Assembly: GCA_016206945.1 (NCBI GenBank)
Contig: JACQQP010000154.1
Span: 1-17,974, forward strand
Source of the DNA: Candidatus Omnitrophota bacterium
GTDB lineage: Bacteria; Omnitrophota; Omnitrophia; Omnitrophales; Danuiimicrobiaceae
Direction of reading: 5' to 3'
Length of the DNA: 17,974 bases
Under the pieces are notes generated by a model. The model worked only from the letters and a program-made list of their open reading frames with translations. It did not search any database and had not been told where the DNA came from. Position 1 is the stretch's first letter. The number at the start of each line of letters is the position of its first letter. Positions 1 to 7,216 of this stretch are shown piece by piece. The translations under genes and the position numbers were made by a program.

Positions 1-600
1 CAGGACCAGCTGCTCGATGGTGAAGACAGAAGTTTGAGTTGGAATCGCCCACAGGAAAATATTTTGATCTATTTCGCCGTCAGAAATGCCAGACGAGGCG
101 GCCGTAGGAGCGGACAAGCGTCCCGTTGGCGGAACAGGGCTCGTTGACACAGAGGGAAATTGCCTTGGAGGGACTGGTGAAATTCCGCCCGCCGTTGGTT
201 GCGCTACAAATTGGCTTTCCTCGATTTGAATTTCCAACTGATTTGTTTGATAAAGCTTATCGTCGATTCTGATTTCAATGGGTTGCACCACGAAACGCCC
301 AGCCGATCTCGGAATAAGAACATAATTAAATTCGGTCATGGATTCAGAGCGCCCATTCACAAAACTAAAACGAGAAGAACGCCCGGAATAAAATATTTCA
401 AATTGCTCGAGTGAGGGAAGGTGCGGCGCTTGAAGCGAACCTCTGGCTCCTGTCACCTTGACGTTCAGATGAATTTCCTCGTTCACTCGCGCGGTGTGTT
501 TGTCCACGGTAGCTGACAACTGAGGCTCATCCGCATCCAGGACGGGAGAATAAGAAAATACGCCTGAGGCGAGAACCGCAACTAAAAACAATTTTTTCAT
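1..600 (-). CDS. batD: BatD-like protein, N-terminal part (runs off the left edge)
   Basis: This is an open frame of exactly 200 codons from ATG at 600 to the window edge, so the C-terminus is missing. The protein starts with a signal peptide (MKKLFLVAVLASGVFSYS, cleavage probably near residue 22). An Ig-like region of about 100 residues follows, with the BatD-type run 'LPSLEQFEIFYSGRSSRFSF' and 'NYVLIPRSAGRFVVQPIEI' (about residues 64-110). A Pro/Ser/Thr-rich linker lies at about 130-175. BatD proteins (oxygen-tolerance family) are periplasmic and membrane-anchored, and are usually encoded with MoxR-type ATPases and von Willebrand-type BatA/BatB proteins; those partners would lie outside the window. 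A Shine-Dalgarno AGGA sits about 5-6 bases before the ATG, and a promoter at 682-710 gives it its own transcript. Family assignment rests on pattern recognition of the N-terminal half only. Confidence 0.75.
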   Translation of the reverse strand, partial: MKKLFLVAVLASGVFSYSPVLDADEPQLSATVDKHTARVNEEIHLNVKVTGARGSLQAPHLPSLEQFEIFYSGRSSRFSFVNGRSESMTEFNYVLIPRSAGRFVVQPIEIRIDDKLYQTNQLEIQIEESQFVAQPTAGGISPVPPRQFPSVSTSPVPPTGRLSAPTAASSGISDGEIDQNIFLWAIPTQTSVFTIEQLVL

Positions 601-637
601 GCTCTTCCTAAGTTATTTAATGCAAACAGGTTATACA

Positions 638-649
638 AACTTATAAGTT
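638..649. repeat. Small perfect palindrome in the batD leader
   Basis: AACTTATAAGTT is a 12-base perfect palindrome lying in the predicted leader of batD, about 30 bases downstream of the expected transcription start. It is flanked by two direct copies of CAGGTT (626-631 and 650-656 region, plus-strand reading). It could be a regulator site or chance in an AT-rich leader. Confidence 0.2.
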
Positions 650-681
650 CAGGTTCTGGAGTAGTTGAAAAACAAATGAAA

Positions 682-710
682 ATTCTAATGGAATCACTAA
701 CACAAGTCAA
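682..710 (-). promoter_or_regulatory. Candidate sigma-70 promoter for the batD-like gene
   Basis: On the minus strand a -35 box TTGACT (705-710) is separated by exactly 17 bases from a -10 box TAGAAT (682-687); each matches the consensus at five of six positions. Transcription would start near 675, giving a leader of about 75 bases before the ATG at 600. It lies between ftsA and the batD-like gene, so it would uncouple batD from the dcw operon. I see no convincing hairpin-plus-T-run terminator in 601-750, so read-through from ftsA remains possible. Confidence 0.6.
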
Positions 711-750
711 TGAATAGCAGAGGGTAACGCCTAACGAGAAGGAAATAACA

Positions 751-1989
751 TCACAGATACTCGAAAATCCAATTCCGAGCTCGGGCAATGGCACGGCTCA
801 CCCAGCCCGGCCGATCGCTATAAGCAAATCTGTCTTCGCTCAACTTGCTTGTGAAATCGAGGCCTCCGAGAATGCCGGAATAGGTAGGGTCGTTCAGCAA
901 TGCTTCCGGACCCGAAAGCTCTTGCACGACGCCAATGCGGGCTGTGGGAGAAATGGATTCTCTTACCACGTCTAAAAAACCTTCGAGCCGAGATCCGCCT
1001 CCCGTAAAAACGACATGCGTGGTCGGTGAATAACGTTCTTGAAGGGCTACTATTTCTCGGCGTATTTCCGTAAAAAATGTATTCAGTCCCGAATTCATTT
1101 GCGCTTCAAACTCCGAACGTTTAATCGGATACCTTTTGTGGCCATTGGTATCTGGAACGGGAATTAATTCATCTTGGAATTCAAATTTTGGACTTGCTGA
1201 CCCAAATGTTTCCTTAAGCCGCTGGGCATTGAGATGATCCACGTTCAGATTTTTTGCGATCGCTTCGGTAATACAATCTGCGCCGATCGGAATGGAACGG
1301 GTCTCGACCAAGATCCCGTTCTTATAACAAGCGAAATGGCTCACTTGACCGCCAATCATGGCCAAGATCACGCCTGCATGCTTTTCCTGAGGGTCCAATA
1401 TGCGATGCGCTGCCGATATCACACTCGGGATGATTTCTGTCACCTCGAGATCACAACGTTCAAAAACCTTCAATAAATTACTATACACCAAAAAATCTAA
1501 GGCCAACAAATGAAGCGTGACGCCGAGACGGGTTGCCTCCAAACCCAATGGATTTTGGACCCCAACCAAATCATTGACCAGAAATCCTTGAGGAACAGCC
1601 TGAACGATTACTTCCTGTAACGGAATGGTTGCCACACTTCTCGTCTGGGCAATTGCTTGACGGACATCTTTTAGGGTGATTGAATGAGGATGAGATTGAA
1701 AATAGACAGAACTTTGAAACGTGTAATTCTTGAGGCATGCATTTGAAACCACGAGTCGGCAAGGTAATACAGAATGTCCCTCATGCCCGATCACATCATG
1801 AACCACCTCAGATAACGTGTGGCTCGCATGGGTGAGATCCTTAACCATCCCGCGATCAAAGCCGAAAGCAAGCCGCGCGCTCAAAGCAGAAACTTCAAAC
1901 CGATCGTCGGTTTTCACATCGGCTTTCAAAAAAGCAACCTTGGTGGTCCCGATATAGGCAACGTAAACGCTACGTTCCGTTTTTCCCAA
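751..1989 (-). CDS. ftsA: Divergent FtsA, actin-like division protein with altered ATPase loops
   Basis: FtsA is the actin-fold protein that ties the Z-ring to the inner membrane and recruits later division proteins. The frame has FtsA architecture: domain 1A start, SHS2/1C insertion (about residues 75-155, including 'VQNPLGLEATRLGVTLHLL'), phosphate-2 region near 205-225, 'TGGGSRLEGF' adenosine motif, and a C-terminal amphipathic helix 'WVSRAIARARNWIFEYL' like the FtsA membrane-targeting helix. The first phosphate loop reads AYIGTTK, with Tyr12 where FtsA has Asp or Glu. The second reads LAMIGGQVSH, with Met211 where FtsA has Asp. Nucleotide hydrolysis is therefore doubtful. I chose TTG at 1989 because AGGAG lies 8 bases upstream; a longer frame from TTG at 2007 would add six residues. 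It gives 412 residues, normal for FtsA. It follows ftsQ and is not followed by ftsZ. Confidence 0.9.
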   Translation of the reverse strand: MGKTERSVYVAYIGTTKVAFLKADVKTDDRFEVSALSARLAFGFDRGMVKDLTHASHTLSEVVHDVIGHEGHSVLPCRLVVSNACLKNYTFQSSVYFQSHPHSITLKDVRQAIAQTRSVATIPLQEVIVQAVPQGFLVNDLVGVQNPLGLEATRLGVTLHLLALDFLVYSNLLKVFERCDLEVTEIIPSVISAAHRILDPQEKHAGVILAMIGGQVSHFACYKNGILVETRSIPIGADCITEAIAKNLNVDHLNAQRLKETFGSASPKFEFQDELIPVPDTNGHKRYPIKRSEFEAQMNSGLNTFFTEIRREIVALQERYSPTTHVVFTGGGSRLEGFLDVVRESISPTARIGVVQELSGPEALLNDPTYSGILGGLDFTSKLSEDRFAYSDRPGWVSRAIARARNWIFEYL

Positions 1990-2040
1990 TTTCCTGACTC
2001 CTAACAATAAATATAAATATCCTGCAACCGCTCATTCAGA

Positions 2041-2853
2041 TTATGGCAAATCCGATTTTCTCTTTATAATAAGATTCTGATAGCGCAAATCGATGTAGGT
2101 CATATGGCTTCTTTCTTTGGAAGCTAAAAGGGAACGCAAAACCAATCTCGTACCATCAGAAACTGAAAATTCTCTTCCCATTTTCAATTCCAATCCGTCT
2201 CTTAGGATCAAACTAATATTTCCCAATTGATCCAGGGCGAGTTTCGAAATCGCCTCCCCCTTGAACAGAGGATCGACCTTCAAAACTGCCAAAAGTTTGG
2301 AGACGCCGTAAAAATGTTCGTTTTGATAAAGCGTCCCCGCAGAATAATCTTTTCTTTTAGAGCTAAAATCTTCCAGAACCAACAGTTCAGGCCTCGGTAA
2401 TGCTTCACTTGAAAGAACCAATTGATCGTCCGAAACAAGGTAGTAGAGCCCTCCCTCATGCACCTGAACCTGCACGAATGGCAGACGCGGCGTCAGGAAA
2501 ATATTGAGCTCTCTCGGAATATTCCGCATGACTTCAGCCCGCTTTACTTTTGGATTCCGTTCCAAACTCCGCGAAATTTGTTTTAAGTCAATCTCTGCCA
2601 CGTTTTTACCGCGTGTTTCATTCTGCAAAAATTCGTATTCCGACAGATTCAGAATCCCCGAAGGAAAAACCGTAATTTGCACGATCTGAAAATAGGGATC
2701 TGCATGTACCATCTGGCGGACACTGAAGAAAATGAGGCAAAGAACACCCAAGGACATCGTGAAGGGAAGCGATTGAGTAATCAACCGCAACAAACCACCC
2801 TTCCATCTGCGGAAGAGTTTGCCATGCCAACTTCGTGGCCTATGCTTTGCCAT
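2041..2853 (-). CDS. ftsQ: Cell division protein FtsQ
   Basis: FtsQ is a bitopic inner-membrane protein that links the cytoplasmic and periplasmic parts of the divisome (with FtsB and FtsL). The 270-residue product has a basic cytoplasmic N-terminus (residues 1-28), one membrane segment at about 30-50, then a POTRA domain at about 54-125 containing the usual 'LERNPKVKRAEVMRNIPREL' pattern, and a beta-rich FtsQ/DivIB domain to the end ('GLELKMGREF' near 220). It starts 14 bases inside the end of ddl, and AAAGGA sits 5 bases before the ATG. Position between ddl and ftsA is the classical one, which supports the assignment more than sequence alone, because FtsQ diverges quickly. Confidence 0.88.
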   Translation of the reverse strand: MAKHRPRSWHGKLFRRWKGGLLRLITQSLPFTMSLGVLCLIFFSVRQMVHADPYFQIVQITVFPSGILNLSEYEFLQNETRGKNVAEIDLKQISRSLERNPKVKRAEVMRNIPRELNIFLTPRLPFVQVQVHEGGLYYLVSDDQLVLSSEALPRPELLVLEDFSSKRKDYSAGTLYQNEHFYGVSKLLAVLKVDPLFKGEAISKLALDQLGNISLILRDGLELKMGREFSVSDGTRLVLRSLLASKERSHMTYIDLRYQNLIIKRKSDLP

Positions 2854-3805
2854 TGTTATCCTTTAAGCGTTGGGATCGCACAAGAGCTCGTTCAAGCAAG
2901 CTCAAGCACAAATGCGTAAAATCCAAACCTGCCTCTTGAGCTGCCTTGGGAAGCAAGCTCGTATCCGTAAAACCAGGGATTGAATTTGCTTCCAAGACCA
3001 AGGGTTTCCCCTCGTCATCCATCTTGAAATCTACCCGTGATAGATCGCGAAGCCCCAAAATTTTGTGCACTTTCCTGGCGAGAAACTGTAAGCGCATGGC
3101 TAATTTCTTGGGGATAGGCGCAGGAATTAAATACTCGGTGAGCCCCTTGGTATATTTCGCCTTATAATCATAAAATTTACGCTTGGGCCTTAATTCAATT
3201 ACGGGAAGTGCCTTCCTTCCCAAAATACCAACCGTAAATTCGCGCCCTCCAATTTTCTTTTCAATCAATAGGCGGGGATACGTTTTAAAACTCGATTGAA
3301 TCCTCTTGCCTGCTCCCCCCTTTGTCTCCACAAAAAAAATACCGATGCTGGATCCTTCATTGACAGGTTTGATCACATAAGGCGGGCGCCATTTGCCTAT
3401 CACTTTCTTCCAATTGGTCCGCGTCATCACATCAAAGGGCGGTGTTGGAATGTTAAAACGTTGGAACAGACGCTTCGCGCGCCCTTTGTCAAACGCCAAT
3501 GCGCTTGCCCTTACACCAGAACCGACATAGGGAATTCTTTTTCGATTCAAAATTCTTTGAACCGTCCCATCTTCGCCCCCCGCGCCGTGGAGCGCTAAAA
3601 AAGCAAAATCGAGCGGATTTCGTTTAAGTGTGGCTCGAAAACCGTTTGCCGTATCGATTTTGACGACATCGAGCCCTGCATTTTTTAGGGCCTGATAGAC
3701 CGCTTGTCCCGAACGAAGTGAGACAGGCCGCTCATGAGAACGACCGCCCAGAAAAACGCCTATCTTACCAAAGGAACGATGATCGTAGTTTTTGATTGCT
3801 TCCAT
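2840..3805 (-). CDS. ddl: D-alanine--D-alanine ligase
   Basis: This ATP-grasp enzyme joins two D-alanines for the end of the peptidoglycan stem peptide. The N-terminal domain shows 'GGRSHERPVSLRSG' (residues 20-33; the catalytic-type Glu is at 25), followed by 'LALHGAGGEDG' (70-80) and 'ALAFDKGRAKRLF' with the ATP-binding region Lys near 107. The ATP-grasp part has 'KPVNEGSSIGIFFV' and the metal- and substrate-binding end 'SRVDFKMDDEGKPLVLEANS' then 'IPGFTDTSLLPKAA'. At 321 residues it is slightly longer than many DdlB proteins. The family usually has 'SAEREVS' where this one has 'SHERPVS', but the key Glu is kept. It lies 39 bases after murB and overlaps ftsQ by 14 bases, the DdlB position in dcw clusters. 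Confidence 0.95.
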   Translation of the reverse strand: MEAIKNYDHRSFGKIGVFLGGRSHERPVSLRSGQAVYQALKNAGLDVVKIDTANGFRATLKRNPLDFAFLALHGAGGEDGTVQRILNRKRIPYVGSGVRASALAFDKGRAKRLFQRFNIPTPPFDVMTRTNWKKVIGKWRPPYVIKPVNEGSSIGIFFVETKGGAGKRIQSSFKTYPRLLIEKKIGGREFTVGILGRKALPVIELRPKRKFYDYKAKYTKGLTEYLIPAPIPKKLAMRLQFLARKVHKILGLRDLSRVDFKMDDEGKPLVLEANSIPGFTDTSLLPKAAQEAGLDFTHLCLSLLERALVRSQRLKDNNGKA

Positions 3806-3844
3806 CGTATCTTTAATGAACCGCAGTGAGAAACAGTTTGACGA

Positions 3845-4759
3845 TCATGAGCCAACGTACCTTACTTCCGGCTCCAATTGAACTCCAAATTCTTCAAATA
3901 CCCTGTTTCGGGCTACCGCCATGAGTTCCAAGACGTCTTGAGCCCGCGCGTGATCCACATTCAGGAAAAAATTGGCATGGCGCTCGGAAACCATCGCCCC
4001 GCCGATTCTAAACCCCTTCATCTTCGCACGCTCCAATAGTTCGCCGCTCGTCAATGGATGGTCCTTCGGATTTTTGAAGGTAGAACCCGCGCTCGGAAAA
4101 CGCAAATCCTGAACCGAATTACGGTAGGCGAAATTGGCTTTGATTTCCGCTTCGACAATTTCTCTACGCGTCGGCGTTAAGCGAAATGCCGCTTCCAGAA
4201 CAAGGTGGTTTGAACCCAAACTGGATGACCGATATTCAAAGCGAATGTCTTGCTTTCTGAGCACTTTGATTTGATTGGAGTTCAAGTCCAAGATCGCGCA
4301 TGATTCAAAGACATCCTTGATCTCAAAGTACCCATGTCCACGCCTCCCGAAGCCGGCGTTCATGACGATGGCACCGCCAACTGTACCAGGAATATGACAA
4401 ACGAATTCCACGCCCCGGAGCCCCTCTTCCTGAGATATCATCGCAAGTCGAAACAGGCTCATCCCCCCTGAAACATGCAACAAGCCGTCAGGGTCTACGG
4501 AAAATTGATCGGGCTCAAACTGTCGCAAGGAAACCGCAAGACCCGAAAAACCATCATCGGAAATTAAAACATTAGAACCACGACCCAAGATCAGAAGCGA
4601 AACACCTTCGGCCTTCTGAAATTCTAAAACCTGAAATAATTCTTCACGCGTTCTCGGCTCAGCGAAAAAGCGCGCAGGTCCTCCGATTTTGAACGTCGAG
4701 TAAGACGTTAAGGGTACCTCAGTGCGAATAGACGTTTTCGAATCGATTCGCAAACTCAT
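3845..4759 (-). CDS. murB: UDP-N-acetylenolpyruvoylglucosamine reductase MurB
   Basis: MurB is a cytoplasmic FAD enzyme that reduces UDP-GlcNAc-enolpyruvate to UDP-MurNAc using NADPH. Residues 20-75 form the FAD-binding part ('TSYSTFKIGGPARFF', 'LGRGSNVLISDDGFSGL'). The active-site elements are 'EYRSSS' (Arg177), 'SAGSTFKNP' (Ser226, the proton donor type residue) and the C-terminal 'LEPEVRYVG'. The compact length of 304 residues and the GSTFKNP motif fit the shorter (type II) MurB group. I chose ATG at 4759 because GGAG lies 9 bases upstream (4769-4772) and the family begins just before 'PLTSYSTFKIGG'; a longer frame to 4810 adds 17 residues that look like murC read out of frame. Overlap with murC is 41 bases. 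Confidence 0.95.
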   Translation of the reverse strand: MSLRIDSKTSIRTEVPLTSYSTFKIGGPARFFAEPRTREELFQVLEFQKAEGVSLLILGRGSNVLISDDGFSGLAVSLRQFEPDQFSVDPDGLLHVSGGMSLFRLAMISQEEGLRGVEFVCHIPGTVGGAIVMNAGFGRRGHGYFEIKDVFESCAILDLNSNQIKVLRKQDIRFEYRSSSLGSNHLVLEAAFRLTPTRREIVEAEIKANFAYRNSVQDLRFPSAGSTFKNPKDHPLTSGELLERAKMKGFRIGGAMVSERHANFFLNVDHARAQDVLELMAVARNRVFEEFGVQLEPEVRYVGS

Positions 4760-6128
4760 CGGCAATTTCTCCAATATCTCCCGCTCCCAAAAAGGCAATG
4801 GTTTCGTCACCCTGACGATGGGCCATTAAAAAATCGATGACCTCACTTCTCCGGATCACGTGAACATCGCGATGCCCACTCCGCTTGACCGCTTCGTAAA
4901 TCCAATGGACGTCCACATGATTCACATTTTCTTCTCCCGCGCTGTAGATCTCAGTTAACAGAACGCGGTCTGCGCTGTGAAACACTTGTGAAAATTCATC
5001 GACGAGGTGAAACGTTCTTGAAAACCGATGAGGTTGAAACACCACGGTCGTTCTCCTGCCCGGCTTACGAATCGCTTGAAGAGAAGCGCCTATTTCTGTC
5101 GGGTGGTGGGCATAATCATCAATCACAAGAAGATCCTGCCGATTCAGTTTTACCTCAAGCCTCCTTCCTGCTCCACGGAATTCAGCCAGAAACCTGAGGA
5201 ATTGATCGTAACGTAACCCGAAACTCCTCAGCAACGCGATCACGCCCAGCGAATTGAGTACATTGTGAGGGCCCGGAATCCGCAAACGAACTTCTTCAAT
5301 TCGCTTGCCCTTTTCGAACAAATCATACCGAGACCCAAAGCCTTCACACACCATCGTCTTGGCAGAAAAATCAGCGTCCTCCCTAAAACCATAACTCGTG
5401 CTACTGGAACCACTCTCCGACAGGACATTCTTCAAATGTGGGTCATCGAGACAATAAATGGTGCGTCCCGTTGTTTTCACCTGATCAACAAACTGGCGAA
5501 AGGTGCTCTTGATGTCAGTGATATCCCTATAAACATCCAAGTGCTCGGCATCTAGATTTGTAATCAAAGCAAAGTCGGGCGTAAAACAAAGCTGGCTTCG
5601 GTCACTTTCATCAACCTCGGCAACAAACAGGTGCGGATCGGCAATCAAAATGTTCGAACCATAGTTTAAAATTTCCCCACCCACCAAACACGTGGGTCTC
5701 AATCCCGCCTCGGTCGCCAAAAAACTGGCGCATGCCGCGCTCGTCGTCTTTCCGTGAGCCCCTGTAATCGCAAGCGAAATCACTCGGTTCATCAGAAACG
5801 ACAAAACTTCTGCTCGGTGAAATATGGGAATTCCAAGGGCTTTTGTTTGTTCTAAATCGGGATTCTTTTTTGAAATAGCAGAGGAAAAAATAACCCAATC
5901 GGGACGCTCTTGGAAGGAATGGCCATGGCCGATACGGACAGAAATCCCTTCTTCTTCCAATTTACTGAGCATTCGATTTTTCTTGGCGTCGGAACCGCTC
6001 ACGAGAAGGCCTCGCGAGGCGAGAAGGCGAGCCAAGGCGCTCATCCCAACGCCGCCAATTCCGACCAGAAAAACTTTCTTCCCGCGATCTACCAAACTCT
6101 CTAGTCCTGCTGGCATAGGAGCTTCCAT
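4719..6128 (-). CDS. murC: UDP-N-acetylmuramate--L-alanine ligase MurC
   Basis: MurC adds L-alanine to UDP-MurNAc, the first amino acid of the stem peptide. The protein has the three Mur-ligase domains: an N-terminal UDP-binding fold with 'GIGGVGMSALA' (residues 23-33), a central ATPase domain with the P-loop 'GAHGKT' (123-128), 'VDESDRSQ' and 'NLDAEHLDVY', and a C-terminal domain with 'IDDYAHHPTEIGAS' and 'FQPHRFSRT'. Its 469 residues are normal for the family. The start ATG at 6128 sits right after GGAAGAAGG; a second ATG at 6116 (GGAAG upstream) is an alternative. It overlaps the end of murG by 28 bases and the start of murB by 41, so it is likely cotranslated with both. Confidence 0.96.
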   Translation of the reverse strand: MEAPMPAGLESLVDRGKKVFLVGIGGVGMSALARLLASRGLLVSGSDAKKNRMLSKLEEEGISVRIGHGHSFQERPDWVIFSSAISKKNPDLEQTKALGIPIFHRAEVLSFLMNRVISLAITGAHGKTTSAACASFLATEAGLRPTCLVGGEILNYGSNILIADPHLFVAEVDESDRSQLCFTPDFALITNLDAEHLDVYRDITDIKSTFRQFVDQVKTTGRTIYCLDDPHLKNVLSESGSSSTSYGFREDADFSAKTMVCEGFGSRYDLFEKGKRIEEVRLRIPGPHNVLNSLGVIALLRSFGLRYDQFLRFLAEFRGAGRRLEVKLNRQDLLVIDDYAHHPTEIGASLQAIRKPGRRTTVVFQPHRFSRTFHLVDEFSQVFHSADRVLLTEIYSAGEENVNHVDVHWIYEAVKRSGHRDVHVIRRSEVIDFLMAHRQGDETIAFLGAGDIGEIADEFANRFENVYSH

Positions 6129-7216
6129 CCTTCTTCCGCTAAGGTTTCACTTGCGTTTGGTCTCGCCAACCGCCGAACGCTCTGTTCTAATTTGCTTCTC
6201 TCTGCCCTGTCATGACGTAATTCTAAAATGAATCTCAGCAACGAGTCTGCGTCCAATTTCTCATCTTCAATCACTCGCGCTGCTCCCGCTTGAGCAAGAT
6301 ACTGCGCATTGATCTTTTGATGTGCATAGGCATGAGGATATGGAACTAAGATGGCGGCCCGTCCCAAAGCCGCTAACTCAAAAATCGTGCCCGCCCCCGC
6401 ACGCGAAATAACCAAATCAGCGCTGCGGTAATGTTCAAAAATGTTTTTCGAGAAATGAAAGAGGTCTGCCTGAATTCCAAGCCTCTCATACCCTTGCCTC
6501 ATGTGATCTAAATCGTCATTGCCAACAATATGTATTACGGCAATGCCTGCCCTTTCTTCAGCGCCAAGTGCTGTGAGGGCATCCAAAAATGCCCGATTGA
6601 GCCGTTTTGCCCCTTGCGAACCGCCGAATACGAGAACCGTGAACGGTTTGTCCGGCGGCTTCTCAAAATCAGCAGGTTCCAACGGAGTATCAAAAACGGA
6701 GCGGAGAGGAAAACCGCTGTAGAAAACCTTGCGTTGGGAAATTTGCCCCTTAACTTCAGGAAAGCTAGTGGCAATTCGCTTTGCGCAGCGTGCCAAAAAT
6801 TGATTGGCGCGCCCTATCTTCGCGTTTTGCTCATGAAGCAAAATTGGAATTTTAAAGCCCGCCGCGCACAAAACACCAGGCACGGTACCGTAGCTCCCAA
6901 AGCCGACAACCAGTCGGGGTCTTAACTTCGATAGGAGCAACGCCGTCTTCCAAAAAACGATGGTGCATTTTAACAAATAAAAGAAGCCCTTTAAAGAAAA
7001 TAAGTGGGGAGGGGAAGAGAGCGGAACCATATGAAGATGAAAGGCCTTATGCACGTTTCCCTGATCCACGAAAAGAGGCGTCCGACTCATTAACATATGG
7101 ATGTCAACTTCTGGATGGAGCGCTTTAACCGCCTCGGCAAAACTAACGGCTGGAAAAAAATGACCTCCTGTATGGCCTGCGCAAATGAGGATTGGCGTTC
7201 GTTGATTGGCGTTCAC
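6101..7216 (-). CDS. murG: Lipid II synthase MurG (GlcNAc transferase)
   Basis: MurG transfers GlcNAc from UDP-GlcNAc to lipid I at the inner face of the cytoplasmic membrane, making lipid II. It is a GT-B fold enzyme: the N-terminal lobe has 'AGHTGGHFFPAVSFA' (residues 13-27), 'VVGFGSYGTVPGVL' and 'LLHEQNAKIGRAN'; the C-terminal lobe has 'VFGGSQGAKRLN' and the UDP-GlcNAc-binding stretch 'ISRAGAGTIFELAALGRAA' followed by 'PYPHAYAHQKINA'. The family usually has GGTGGH at the start, here AGHTGGH, which still keeps the TGGH part. It starts with GTG at 7216; the TGA of ftsW occupies 7215-7213, giving a GTGA overlap of four bases and implying translational coupling. Confidence 0.96.
   Translation of the reverse strand: MNANQRTPILICAGHTGGHFFPAVSFAEAVKALHPEVDIHMLMSRTPLFVDQGNVHKAFHLHMVPLSSPPHLFSLKGFFYLLKCTIVFWKTALLLSKLRPRLVVGFGSYGTVPGVLCAAGFKIPILLHEQNAKIGRANQFLARCAKRIATSFPEVKGQISQRKVFYSGFPLRSVFDTPLEPADFEKPPDKPFTVLVFGGSQGAKRLNRAFLDALTALGAEERAGIAVIHIVGNDDLDHMRQGYERLGIQADLFHFSKNIFEHYRSADLVISRAGAGTIFELAALGRAAILVPYPHAYAHQKINAQYLAQAGAARVIEDEKLDADSLLRFILELRHDRAERSKLEQSVRRLARPNASETLAEEGWKLLCQQD

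Noticed and set aside
3845..4810. Longer murB frame beginning at 4810
   Set aside because: The extra 17 residues overlap murC and do not resemble MurB; ATG at 4759 has a well-placed GGAG.
5824..6231. Plus-strand 135-codon open frame opposite murC/murG
   Set aside because: It lies wholly opposite two clear genes, has no family-like sequence and is the usual antisense shadow; the same holds for the other plus-strand frames such as 199-414, 6530-6925 and 11585-11959.
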